From: Paraburkholderia sp. PREW-6R
GTDB taxonomy: Bacteria; Pseudomonadota; Gammaproteobacteria; Burkholderiales; Burkholderiaceae
NCBI RefSeq assembly: GCF_039621805.1
Contig: NZ_CP155074.1
Location: 806,001-870,000, forward strand
Length of the DNA stretch: 64,000 bases
Reading direction: 5' to 3'
The position numbers and the translations under genes are program-made. This document shows, piece by piece, positions 25,513 to 32,888 of the stretch. Under the pieces are notes generated by a model. The model was not told the DNA's origin. It did no database searches and saw only the letters and a program-made list of their open reading frames with translations. Position 1 is the first letter of the stretch. Every line of letters begins with the position of its first letter.

Positions 25513-26151
25513 ATGTCACCGTCAATCGTCAAGCCAGCCGTCCATGCGGACCCGAGCGCCGGGGGCGGACGCGCGTTCGAGCTGGTCGTGATCGGCGGTT
25601 CGGCGGGCGGTATCGAGGCGCTCAGCGTGCTGCTGGCCGCGTTGCCCGCGCGGTTCGCACCGGCCGTGATGATCGTCACGCATTTGCCGCCCGACTCGCC
25701 GAGCTATCTCGTGCAGGCGCTCGCACATCGCTGCGCGTTGCCCGTGCTCGAACCGGACGCCGGCGAGCGCATTTTGCCGGGACGCGTGCATGTCGCGCCA
25801 CCCGGCTATCACATGCTGGTGGAAGTGGACGGCACAGTGGCGTTGTCCACCGACGCCGCCGTGCGTTTTTCGCGTCCGTCGATCGACGTACTGTTCGAAT
25901 CTGCGGCCGCCGTGTATGGCGAGCGCCTGCTCGCCATTCTGCTGTCCGGCGCAAACGACGACGGCGCAAACGGCTTGAAGCGCGTGCGCGCGCTGGGCGG
26001 CACCGCGTGGGTGCAGGCGCCCGACAGCGCCAGTTCCCCCGAGATGCCACGCGCCGCGATCGAACGCGGCGCGGCCGACTTCATTTACTCTCCCGAAACC
26101 ATGGCCCGGCGGCTTGCTGCACTGCCGGCCTCTCTCAGAACGATGCCATGA
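25513..26151 (+). CDS. CheB-type methylesterase without receiver domain
   Basis: A 212-residue protein covering only the CheB catalytic domain. The triad is visible: Ser in VIGGSAGG, His in VTHLPPD and Asp in LSGANDDGANG. The usual N-terminal receiver (about 120 residues) is missing, so activity cannot be switched on by phosphorylation of its own domain. The ATG at 25513 lies 10 bp after the CheR stop. The stop codon overlaps the next start (ATGA), so CheB and the second kinase are translationally coupled. It presumably reverses the methylation made by the neighbouring CheR. Confidence 0.88.
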   Translation: MSPSIVKPAVHADPSAGGGRAFELVVIGGSAGGIEALSVLLAALPARFAPAVMIVTHLPPDSPSYLVQALAHRCALPVLEPDAGERILPGRVHVAPPGYHMLVEVDGTVALSTDAAVRFSRPSIDVLFESAAAVYGERLLAILLSGANDDGANGLKRVRALGGTAWVQAPDSASSPEMPRAAIERGAADFIYSPETMARRLAALPASLRTMP

Positions 26152-27275
26152 CGAACGCACCCGTGAATATCCTGATCGTCGACGACATCGTCCACAACAT
26201 CACCGCGCTCCAGGCGTTGCTCACGCGTCCGGATGTGGCCGTGCTCGTGGCCGATTCCGGTACCGCGGCGCTCGACCTGCTGCTCAAGCACGAAGTGGCG
26301 CTCGCCATCCTCGACGTCAACATGCCCGGCATGAACGGCTTCGAGCTCGCGGCGTTGATGCGCGGCAGTCCGCGTACGTCGCACGTGCCGATCATCTTTC
26401 TGACGGCCACCGCGCAGGACGCCTCGCGCACGTTCCGAGGCTACGAGGCCGGCGCGGTCGACTTTCTCTACAAGCCGTTCGACCCGCGCATCCTGCAATC
26501 GAAAGTCGATGTGTTCGTGCAACTTGAGCAGCAGAAGCGCCAGCTTGCCGCGCAGCTCGTGACCACGCGCCAGATGCTCGAAGCGAACGAAATGCTGATG
26601 GCGGTGCTGAGCCACGATCTGCGCACGCCGTTGGGCGCGGTGCTGGCATCGGCGGAATATCTGATGCGCACCGCCGCGGACGAGCAGTCGGCGGCCGTTG
26701 CCACGCGCGTGAAAAACAGCTCGCTGCGCATGGCGCGCATGGTCGATCAACTGCTCAATCTCGCGCGTTTGCAAGGCGGCCGGCTGCCGTTGCAGCCGCG
26801 GTCGATCGAACTGGCGACGCTGTGCCGTTCGGTGATCGACGAGTTCGCGTCGCGCGAAAACGGCAAGCGGATCGTGTTCGCGGCGCGCGGCGATACGGCC
26901 GGTGCGTGGGACACCGATCTGGTGTGGCAGGCCGTGTCGAATCTGATCAGCAATGCGCTGCATCACGGTGCGCCGGGCGGCGACATCGGCGTGGAAGTAG
27001 ACGGCGAGTCGAGCGATGTCGTGCGCCTGAAAGTGGCGAATCCCGGCACGATCCCGACCGAGGTGTTTCCCTATCTGTTCAAGGCGTTCGGGCAGAATGG
27101 CAGCGGGTCGCGCTCGCGCGAGGGGCTGGGTCTCGGTCTGCACATCGTGCAGGAGATTGCCCGGATGCATGGCGGCAGCGTGTCCGTGCATTCCGACGAA
27201 ACAGTCGGCACGGCGTTTACGATCGAACTGCCGAGAATGGTCACGTTGCAGCGAGGTTCCTTCACGCGCAAGTAA
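26148..27275 (+). CDS. response regulator-histidine kinase fusion
   Basis: A 375-residue soluble protein. A receiver domain comes first (NILIVDDIVHN, phospho-Asp in LAILDVNMPG, Lys in LYKPFD; residues ~5-125), followed by a short helix and a kinase core with HisKA (VLSHDLRTPLGAV) and HATPase (NLISNALHHG, EGLGLGLHIVQEIA). No membrane span is present. The receiver placed before the kinase suggests that it is controlled by phosphotransfer from another kinase, most likely the hybrid kinase encoded upstream. The start overlaps the CheB stop by four bases. Its own output partner is unknown; the LuxR gene 67 bp downstream is a candidate. Confidence 0.9.
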   Translation: MTNAPVNILIVDDIVHNITALQALLTRPDVAVLVADSGTAALDLLLKHEVALAILDVNMPGMNGFELAALMRGSPRTSHVPIIFLTATAQDASRTFRGYEAGAVDFLYKPFDPRILQSKVDVFVQLEQQKRQLAAQLVTTRQMLEANEMLMAVLSHDLRTPLGAVLASAEYLMRTAADEQSAAVATRVKNSSLRMARMVDQLLNLARLQGGRLPLQPRSIELATLCRSVIDEFASRENGKRIVFAARGDTAGAWDTDLVWQAVSNLISNALHHGAPGGDIGVEVDGESSDVVRLKVANPGTIPTEVFPYLFKAFGQNGSGSRSREGLGLGLHIVQEIARMHGGSVSVHSDETVGTAFTIELPRMVTLQRGSFTRK

Positions 27276-27342
27276 TGCGGCAGTGACGCACTGTGCTACG
27301 CTTGCCTGAACCGAATCCACGCAGCGCGAGCCCATCTCCATC

Positions 27343-28179
27343 ATGCGTTTCTGGCGTATTTCTCCGTCGAATCGAAGCGGACAGATCAGCACCGCGCGCG
27401 CGAGCGACCTCGTCATGTCGATCTCGCAGGCCGACCCGGACGCGCTCGCGGCGAGCATGCTGAAGACTGTCGGTGACATGTTGCCGGTCTCGCAGTGCAC
27501 CATCTTCGCGTATGAATTCGACGCACGGCCGCGCACCGTGTCCGCAGCGGATCATCGGGGCGGCCGCTTTTTGCGCGACGTTGCCGATCGCTACACCACG
27601 CATTTCTATGCACTCGACGGCAATCGCGCGATCATCGGCAGTCCGCTCAAACGGCGGGCGCAAGACGCGCTGTTGTTGCATCAGCAACAAAGCGAAGAGA
27701 TCGAGAACGAAGCCTATCGGGCGGCGTGCTATGCGCAGCCAAATGTGTCCGACCGGTTGTCGTTGCTGATGCAACCTGTGGAACGCGTGTGGCTCTCGAT
27801 CAACCTGTATCGCGATCGTGCTTATGGCATGTTCGGGCCCGGCGAGGTGGAGCGCGTGGAAAGCGTCGCCCCTCTGTTCGCCCATGCGGCGAAGAGCCAC
27901 TATTCGCTCAACGGTCAGCATCAGCAGGGACCGGCGGCGGCAATGCTCGCGCGTGTGCGGCGGGCATGCCCGGCGCTGACGCCGCGTGAACTGGATGTGC
28001 TGCGCGGGACGCTGGAGGGTGCGAGCGCCGCCGAGATCGCGCAGCAGATGGGCGTCAAACCGGCGAGCGTGATTACGTATCAGAAGCGCGCCTATGCGCG
28101 GCTTGGGATATCGAGCCAGCGGCAGCTCTTCGCACTATGTTTGCAGCCGGAATGGGGCGTGGATCGAGGCCGAGGATGA
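27343..28179 (+). CDS. LuxR/GerE-type transcriptional regulator
   Basis: A 278-residue protein with a C-terminal GerE helix-turn-helix (LTPRELDVLRGTLEGASAAE, then KPASVITYQKRAYARLGI; residues ~205-268). The N-terminal ~190 residues do not match a receiver domain and lack the Trp/Tyr pattern of acyl-homoserine-lactone sensors; similar N-termini occur in Burkholderiaceae solo LuxR proteins. It follows the kinase cluster by 67 bp on the same strand and may be its transcription output, but a direct link is not shown. The last codons contain a 12-bp duplicated segment (gatgagctggaa, 28174-28197) that crosses the stop codon. Confidence 0.85.
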   Translation: MRFWRISPSNRSGQISTARASDLVMSISQADPDALAASMLKTVGDMLPVSQCTIFAYEFDARPRTVSAADHRGGRFLRDVADRYTTHFYALDGNRAIIGSPLKRRAQDALLLHQQQSEEIENEAYRAACYAQPNVSDRLSLLMQPVERVWLSINLYRDRAYGMFGPGEVERVESVAPLFAHAAKSHYSLNGQHQQGPAAAMLARVRRACPALTPRELDVLRGTLEGASAAEIAQQMGVKPASVITYQKRAYARLGISSQRQLFALCLQPEWGVDRGRG

Positions 28180-28285
28180 GCTGGAAGATGAGCTGGAAGG
28201 CGGCAGGGAAGCGCAGCGCCGGGATGCTCGATCGGTAATCAAGGCCAGCAACAGTTCGCGCACAGCAACAAAACGACGCGCCGTC

Positions 28286-29227
28286 TCAAACGCGCTTACC
28301 TCGCGCCTGCGCTTGCGTCTCGCGGTCCCAGCGTTTGAGCCACGGCATCACGAATTCAGCAAAGCCGTCCGCCGGCGGCGACAACGTCCGCTCTGTCGAG
28401 CGATACACGCAGATGTCGCGAATCGTTTCCGGATCGACGATCCGTTTCATCACCAGCCCGAATGTGCGCGCGAGGGGCGCCACATAGGCCGGCGCGAGCG
28501 TCACCGCGAGTCCGTGCGCGGCGATGCCGAACGCGGTCGTGACGTTGTCCACCACATCGACCGGAATGATGCGCGCCTCGACCGGCAGGTTGGCCAGCAT
28601 CTGCGCGACCGCGCGTTCGTGGTCGCGGCCCGTGGCAATGATCGGCACCTCGCGCAGATGCCGCCATTGCACGCGGCGGCGCGCGGCGAGCGGATGCGTT
28701 GCCGCGCACCACATCACCCACGGGCTCGTGAACGCGGGGTCGCAGCGCACGCGTGAGCCGCTTTGCCGGTTCGGACCGATGGCCAGATCCACGTCGCCAC
28801 TTTCTACGCGCTCCACCAGTTGCTCGACCACGGTATCGCAAACGCGCACGACGACTTTAGGCTTGTCGCGCGCATATTCGGCGATGGCGGCAGGCAATGC
28901 CGTGGCCGCGATCACGAGCGGCGCGCCTACGCGGACGATGCCGGCGGCGCGATTGCGGATGTCGTCAGCGGATTGCGCGGCGGCGCGTACGTGGCGCAAA
29001 ACCGATTCCGCCGACGACAGAAAATCCTGCCCCGCGCTCGACAGATCGACGCGCCGCGTGGTCCGGTCGAACAGACGGAACCCGAGTTCCGTTTCCAGTT
29101 CCGCGAGCAACTGGCTGACGGCGGACGAGGTCAGGCCGAGCCGTTCCGCCGCCGCGCCGATACTGTGCAGATCGACGATGGCGAGAAAGGCTTCGAACTG
29201 GCGGATCGTAACGCGTGTGAGGGGCAT
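28286..29227 (-). CDS. LysR-family transcriptional regulator
   Basis: A 313-residue LysR regulator. The HTH at residues 1-62 contains TIRQFEAFLAIVDLHSIGAA and SAVSQLLAELETELGFRLFD. The effector domain starts near residue 92 (GIVRVGAPLVIAATALPAAI). The C-terminal tail is basic (QAQARGKRV). It is divergent from the aminotransferase operon across a 225-bp spacer, the usual layout for a LysR activator and its target. The inducer is unknown, but the operon content suggests an amino acid or keto acid. Confidence 0.9.
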   Translation of the reverse strand: MPLTRVTIRQFEAFLAIVDLHSIGAAAERLGLTSSAVSQLLAELETELGFRLFDRTTRRVDLSSAGQDFLSSAESVLRHVRAAAQSADDIRNRAAGIVRVGAPLVIAATALPAAIAEYARDKPKVVVRVCDTVVEQLVERVESGDVDLAIGPNRQSGSRVRCDPAFTSPWVMWCAATHPLAARRRVQWRHLREVPIIATGRDHERAVAQMLANLPVEARIIPVDVVDNVTTAFGIAAHGLAVTLAPAYVAPLARTFGLVMKRIVDPETIRDICVYRSTERTLSPPADGFAEFVMPWLKRWDRETQAQARGKRV

Positions 29228-29452
29228 ACGGCGATTCTAAAGAAAAACTTACGAATCGTGAAAAATCGATTGATTGTGTCTGGCGGCCGGATCACCGAGA
29301 CTTGCCCCAATCGACGCATACCGTGAAACACGCTTAGACTTTCGCATCCGGTTTCGTGCACCGTCGCTCGAACACACCGTTTCGCCTCGCGGCTTGCCGC
29401 GCAGCGCCAGGCTCGCCGCAACCGCAATCAGCGTTTCATTGAAGGATTGACG

Positions 29453-30652
29453 ATGTTCGACCACATTCCCGCCTATCCAGGCGACCCGATTCTGAGCCTG
29501 AACGAGGATTTCCAGCTCGACCCGCGACCCAACAAGGTCAACCTGAGCATCGGCATCTATTTCGATGACGCCGGCAAGCTGCCCGTCATGGAGGCGGTGC
29601 GTCGCGCGGAAACGGCGCTGCTCGACTCGATCGGCCCGCGTTCGTATCTGCCGATGGCAGGCCTTCCGTTGTACCGCGACGCCGCACAGGCGCTCGTTTT
29701 CGGCGCGGACAACCCGATGCGCGCGGCCGGGCGGATCGCCACGCTGCAAACCATCGGCGGCTCGGGCGCATTGAAAGTGGGCGCCGATTTCCTCAAGCGC
29801 TACTTCCCGGCTTCGCAGATGTGGATCAGCGACCCGAGTTGGGAAAACCATCGCGTGGTGTTCGAGGGCGCGGGCCTGACCGTCAACACCTATCCGTATT
29901 ACGACGAGCAGACTGGCGGCCTGCGTTTCGCCGACATGGTCGAGACGATCGGCCGTCTGCCGGAGCGCAGCATCGTATTACTGCATGCGTGCTGCCATAA
30001 CCCCACTGGCGTCGACCTGAGCCCGGCGCAGTGGGCCGAACTGGTGCCGGTACTGCAACGCCGCAAGCTGATTGCGTTCGTCGACATGGCGTATCAGGGC
30101 TTCGGCGCGGGTCTCGATGAAGACGCGGCGTGCGTGCGTCTGCTGGCTGACGCGGGCATTGCGTTGATCGTCGCGAATTCGTTTTCGAAGAATTTCTCGC
30201 TGTACGGCGAGCGCTGCGGCGCGCTGAGCGTCGTGTGCAGAAGCAGCGAGGAGGCGTCACGCGTGCTCGGCCAGTTGATGTCGACGGTGCGCGCGAACTA
30301 TAGCAATCCGCCCACCCACGGCGCGCGCCTCGTGGCGAACGTGCTGTCCAGTCCTGCGTTACGCGCGTCGTGGGACGCCGAACTCGGCGGCATGCGCGAA
30401 CGCATTCTCGCGATGCGCAAGACGATCCACGACGGACTCGCGGGCCGTGTCGACGATGTGATGCGCACGCGCTATATCGCGCAGCGCGGCATGTTCACCT
30501 ATACGGGTCTGACCGAAAGCCAGGTCGAGCGTCTGCGCAGCGAGCACGCGGTGTACGTGCTGCGCTCGGGCCGCATGTGCGTGGCCGGGCTGAACGCGCG
30601 CAACGCAGGCTATGTGGCGTCGTCGATCGCGGCGGTGGTGAACGGCGCCTGA
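29453..30652 (+). CDS. aromatic/aspartate aminotransferase (TyrB/AspC family)
   Basis: A 399-residue PLP aminotransferase of fold type I, subclass I-alpha. It opens with MFDHIPAYPGDPILSLNEDF, typical of TyrB/AspC. The PLP lysine is Lys246 (NSFSKNFSLYGERCG), the same number as in E. coli AspC. HACCHNPTGVDL carries the PLP-ring asparagine and the tail holds the substrate arginine (GRMCVAGLN). GAAGGA six bases before the ATG fixes the start over a TTG two codons earlier. It heads a three-gene plus-strand set with a class II aldolase and a ketopantoate-reductase-like gene, controlled by a divergent LysR. Likely substrates are aromatic amino acids, but aspartate cannot be excluded. Confidence 0.9.
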   Translation: MFDHIPAYPGDPILSLNEDFQLDPRPNKVNLSIGIYFDDAGKLPVMEAVRRAETALLDSIGPRSYLPMAGLPLYRDAAQALVFGADNPMRAAGRIATLQTIGGSGALKVGADFLKRYFPASQMWISDPSWENHRVVFEGAGLTVNTYPYYDEQTGGLRFADMVETIGRLPERSIVLLHACCHNPTGVDLSPAQWAELVPVLQRRKLIAFVDMAYQGFGAGLDEDAACVRLLADAGIALIVANSFSKNFSLYGERCGALSVVCRSSEEASRVLGQLMSTVRANYSNPPTHGARLVANVLSSPALRASWDAELGGMRERILAMRKTIHDGLAGRVDDVMRTRYIAQRGMFTYTGLTESQVERLRSEHAVYVLRSGRMCVAGLNARNAGYVASSIAAVVNGA

Positions 30653-30706
30653 GCGCTGCGTGCAACCTGTTCGTGTCTGCGAAAGGCACGTAAAACGGAG
30701 ACTTCG

Positions 30707-31498
30707 ATGACAACCCTCGAACTACAACCCGCTGTCGCGCCGTCGGCCACCGCGATGCATCCCGACGAATGGCAAGCGCGCGTGCAACTGGCCGCCTGCT
30801 ACCGGATTTTCGACATGCTCGGCTGGACCGAGATGATCTACAACCACATTACGTTGCGCGTGCCGTCGAGCGTGAGCGGCAACGAGCGGCATTTCCTGAT
30901 CAATCCGTTCGGATTGCACTACAGTGAAGTAACAGCCAGCAACCTCGTGAAGATCGACGCGCAAGGCCGCGTGCTCGACCACTCGCGGTATCCGGTGAAT
31001 CCGGCCGGCTTCGTCGTGCATGCGGCGATTCACGAAGGTCTGCCCGACGCGCACTGCGTGATGCACACGCATACCACTGCGGGCGTGGCGGTGGCCTGTC
31101 TGGAAAATGGTCTGGAGCAGACCAACTTCTACAGCGCGCAACTGCATGACCGCATCGCGTATCACGATTTCGAAGGCATTACCGTGCATGCGGAGGAGGG
31201 GCCGCGTCTGCTCGAACATATCGGCAATAAGCAGGCGGTGATTCTGCGCAATCACGGTTTGCTCGCGTGGGGCCATACGCTGCCGCAGACTTTCGCCGTG
31301 TTGTGGACGCTCAACCGCGCATGCGAAATCCAGATGGCGACGTTCGCCATGGGCAGCGCGCGTCGGATACCGGAGGCGGTGGCGATACGCTGCTCGCGCG
31401 ACGCGTTGCAGTTCGACCCGCGTCACGGCGCGGGGCAGGATGTGTTCGACGCACTGGTGCGCAAGGTCGACCGGATCGACGCGAGTTATAAAGACTGA
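30707..31498 (+). CDS. class II aldolase/adducin family protein
   Basis: A 263-residue protein of the class II aldolase/adducin fold. Zinc ligands are visible in HTHTTAGVAVACLE and in ILRNHGLLAWG, and the catalytic Glu in HAAIHEGLPDAHCVM. The NHITLRVP and FLINPFGLHYSEVTASNLVK segments are standard for the family. Related enzymes split phosphorylated or free aldols, or decarboxylate; many Burkholderiaceae paralogues have no known substrate. It lies 54 bp after the aminotransferase gene and before the reductase, suggesting joint work on an amino-acid-derived hydroxy-keto acid. That pathway is inference. Confidence 0.88.
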   Translation: MTTLELQPAVAPSATAMHPDEWQARVQLAACYRIFDMLGWTEMIYNHITLRVPSSVSGNERHFLINPFGLHYSEVTASNLVKIDAQGRVLDHSRYPVNPAGFVVHAAIHEGLPDAHCVMHTHTTAGVAVACLENGLEQTNFYSAQLHDRIAYHDFEGITVHAEEGPRLLEHIGNKQAVILRNHGLLAWGHTLPQTFAVLWTLNRACEIQMATFAMGSARRIPEAVAIRCSRDALQFDPRHGAGQDVFDALVRKVDRIDASYKD

Positions 31499-31545
31499 GT
31501 ACGGCGTCAGAGAACCATCATCAGAAAAACACGAGGACTCGGTCA

Positions 31546-32529
31546 ATGAAGATAGCAATCTACGGTGCCGGCGCGATTGGCGGCTGGATGGGCGTAAAGC
31601 TTTCGCAGGCCGGACACGAAGTGAGCGTGGTCGCGCGCGGCGCGACGCTCGATGCATTGCGTGCGCACGGCCTGCGTCTGGTTGAGGACGGCACGACCCA
31701 CGCGGTGCCGGTGAAAGCCAGCGCGGACCCGGCGGAGCTGGGCGTGCAGGATCTCGTCGTGGTGGCGGTCAAAGGCCCCGCGATGGCGTCCGTCGCCGAA
31801 CAGATCGCGCCGCTGCTCGATTCGCAGACAATCGTTCTTACCGCGATGAACGGCGTGCCGTGGTGGTTCTGCGACGGACTGGGCGACGATTTCGCCGGCA
31901 AGCGGCTCAAGTCGATCGACCCGGACGGCGCAATCGCCGCGGCGATTCCGTCCGCGCAAACGGTGGGCTGCGTGGTGCATGCAAGTTGTCTGGTCGATGC
32001 GCCGGGCGTGATCCGGCATCACGTGGGCAATGGCTTGATCATCGGCGAAGCGTCCCGCGAATCAGGCGAGCGCGTTCAGGCGTTGCGCGCGACCCTCGCG
32101 GCGGCGGGCTTCAATGTGTCCGTGTCCGCGCGGATCCAGCGCGACGTCTGGTACAAGCTGTGGGGCAACATGACGATGAACCCGATCAGCGCGATCACCG
32201 GCGCGACCACGGACCGGATTTTGAGCGACGAGCTGGTGCGCGGCTTCGTCACGCGCATCATGCTGGAGGCGCAGGCAATCGGCGCGCGCTTCGGCATTCC
32301 GATCGATCAGAACCCGGAAGATCGCAATGAAGTCACGCTCAAACTCGGCGCAATGAAAACCTCGATGCTGCAGGATGTGGAGGCGGGCAAAGCGGTGGAA
32401 CTCGATGCGCTGGTGAGTGCGGTGCGCGAACTGGGGCAATTGACGCAGGTGCCCACGCCTTACACGGACGCGTTGCTGGGACTCGCGCGGTTGCATGCCA
32501 GTACGCGGGGTCTGTACCCGAGGCAGTGA
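31546..32529 (+). CDS. 2-dehydropantoate 2-reductase family protein (PanE/ApbA-like)
   Basis: A 327-residue NADPH-dependent reductase. The Rossmann motif is at the start (IYGAGAIGGWMGVKL). The C-terminal domain contains VWYKLWGNMTMNPISAITGA, holding the catalytic Lys, and MLQDVEAGKAVELDAL with the conserved Glu. Motifs suit ketopantoate reductase, but many paralogues reduce other 2-keto acids. Its place in an operon with an aminotransferase and an aldolase suggests reduction of a keto acid from that pathway rather than a role in pantothenate synthesis. GAGGA lies upstream of the ATG. The operon ends at a clear terminator 60 bp downstream. Confidence 0.87.
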   Translation: MKIAIYGAGAIGGWMGVKLSQAGHEVSVVARGATLDALRAHGLRLVEDGTTHAVPVKASADPAELGVQDLVVVAVKGPAMASVAEQIAPLLDSQTIVLTAMNGVPWWFCDGLGDDFAGKRLKSIDPDGAIAAAIPSAQTVGCVVHASCLVDAPGVIRHHVGNGLIIGEASRESGERVQALRATLAAAGFNVSVSARIQRDVWYKLWGNMTMNPISAITGATTDRILSDELVRGFVTRIMLEAQAIGARFGIPIDQNPEDRNEVTLKLGAMKTSMLQDVEAGKAVELDALVSAVRELGQLTQVPTPYTDALLGLARLHASTRGLYPRQ

Positions 32530-32587
32530 GGTAGGTGTTGAATGCTGCGTTGTTTGCTGGCTCGCCTGTTAATGGCAACGACCGGAG

Positions 32588-32618
32588 AAAGCCACCACGT
32601 GCACGCGGTGGCTTTTTT
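32588..32618 (+). terminator. Rho-independent terminator after the panE-like gene
   Basis: A 9-bp stem (AAAGCCACC with GGTGGCTTT), ten-base loop, running into six T. It sits 59 bp after the stop codon, between convergent genes; its T-run extends to the stop end of the minus-strand DUF2783 gene. Confidence 0.85.
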
Positions 32619-32821
32619 CATGCCGCCGTTTGCACCGTCAATGCGGACGATGCAGGCAGTCTCGCCGCCTCGATCAGCGCTAGTGCGCGCGGCGCGTCGT
32701 CAAATTCAGTGATGCATAACATCGCGAGCCGGGCCAGATAAAGCGGCGCCTGTCCTTCCCCTTGCTGTGTGAGCGCGTTGCACAGTGTCGTGTAGACGAG
32801 ATCGAGATCGCTGTCAGTCAT
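32618..32821 (-). CDS. DUF2783 domain protein
   Basis: A 67-residue acidic helical protein (MTDSDLDLVYTTLCNALTQQ, then APLYLARLAMLCITEFDD). It matches DUF2783 in length and in the LYLARLAMLC segment; the family usually sits beside FAD monooxygenases of aromatic metabolism, as here, 67 bp after such a gene on the same strand. No catalytic residues are evident; a small accessory or regulatory subunit is possible. Function unknown. Confidence 0.8.
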   Translation of the reverse strand: MTDSDLDLVYTTLCNALTQQGEGQAPLYLARLAMLCITEFDDAPRALALIEAARLPASSALTVQTAA

Positions 32822-32888
32822 GATGAGGCGTGTTCCTGCGTGGTTTGGCGGTCATTGAAGCTTGTGGGGGTGAATTTTGCGGCGGCGT

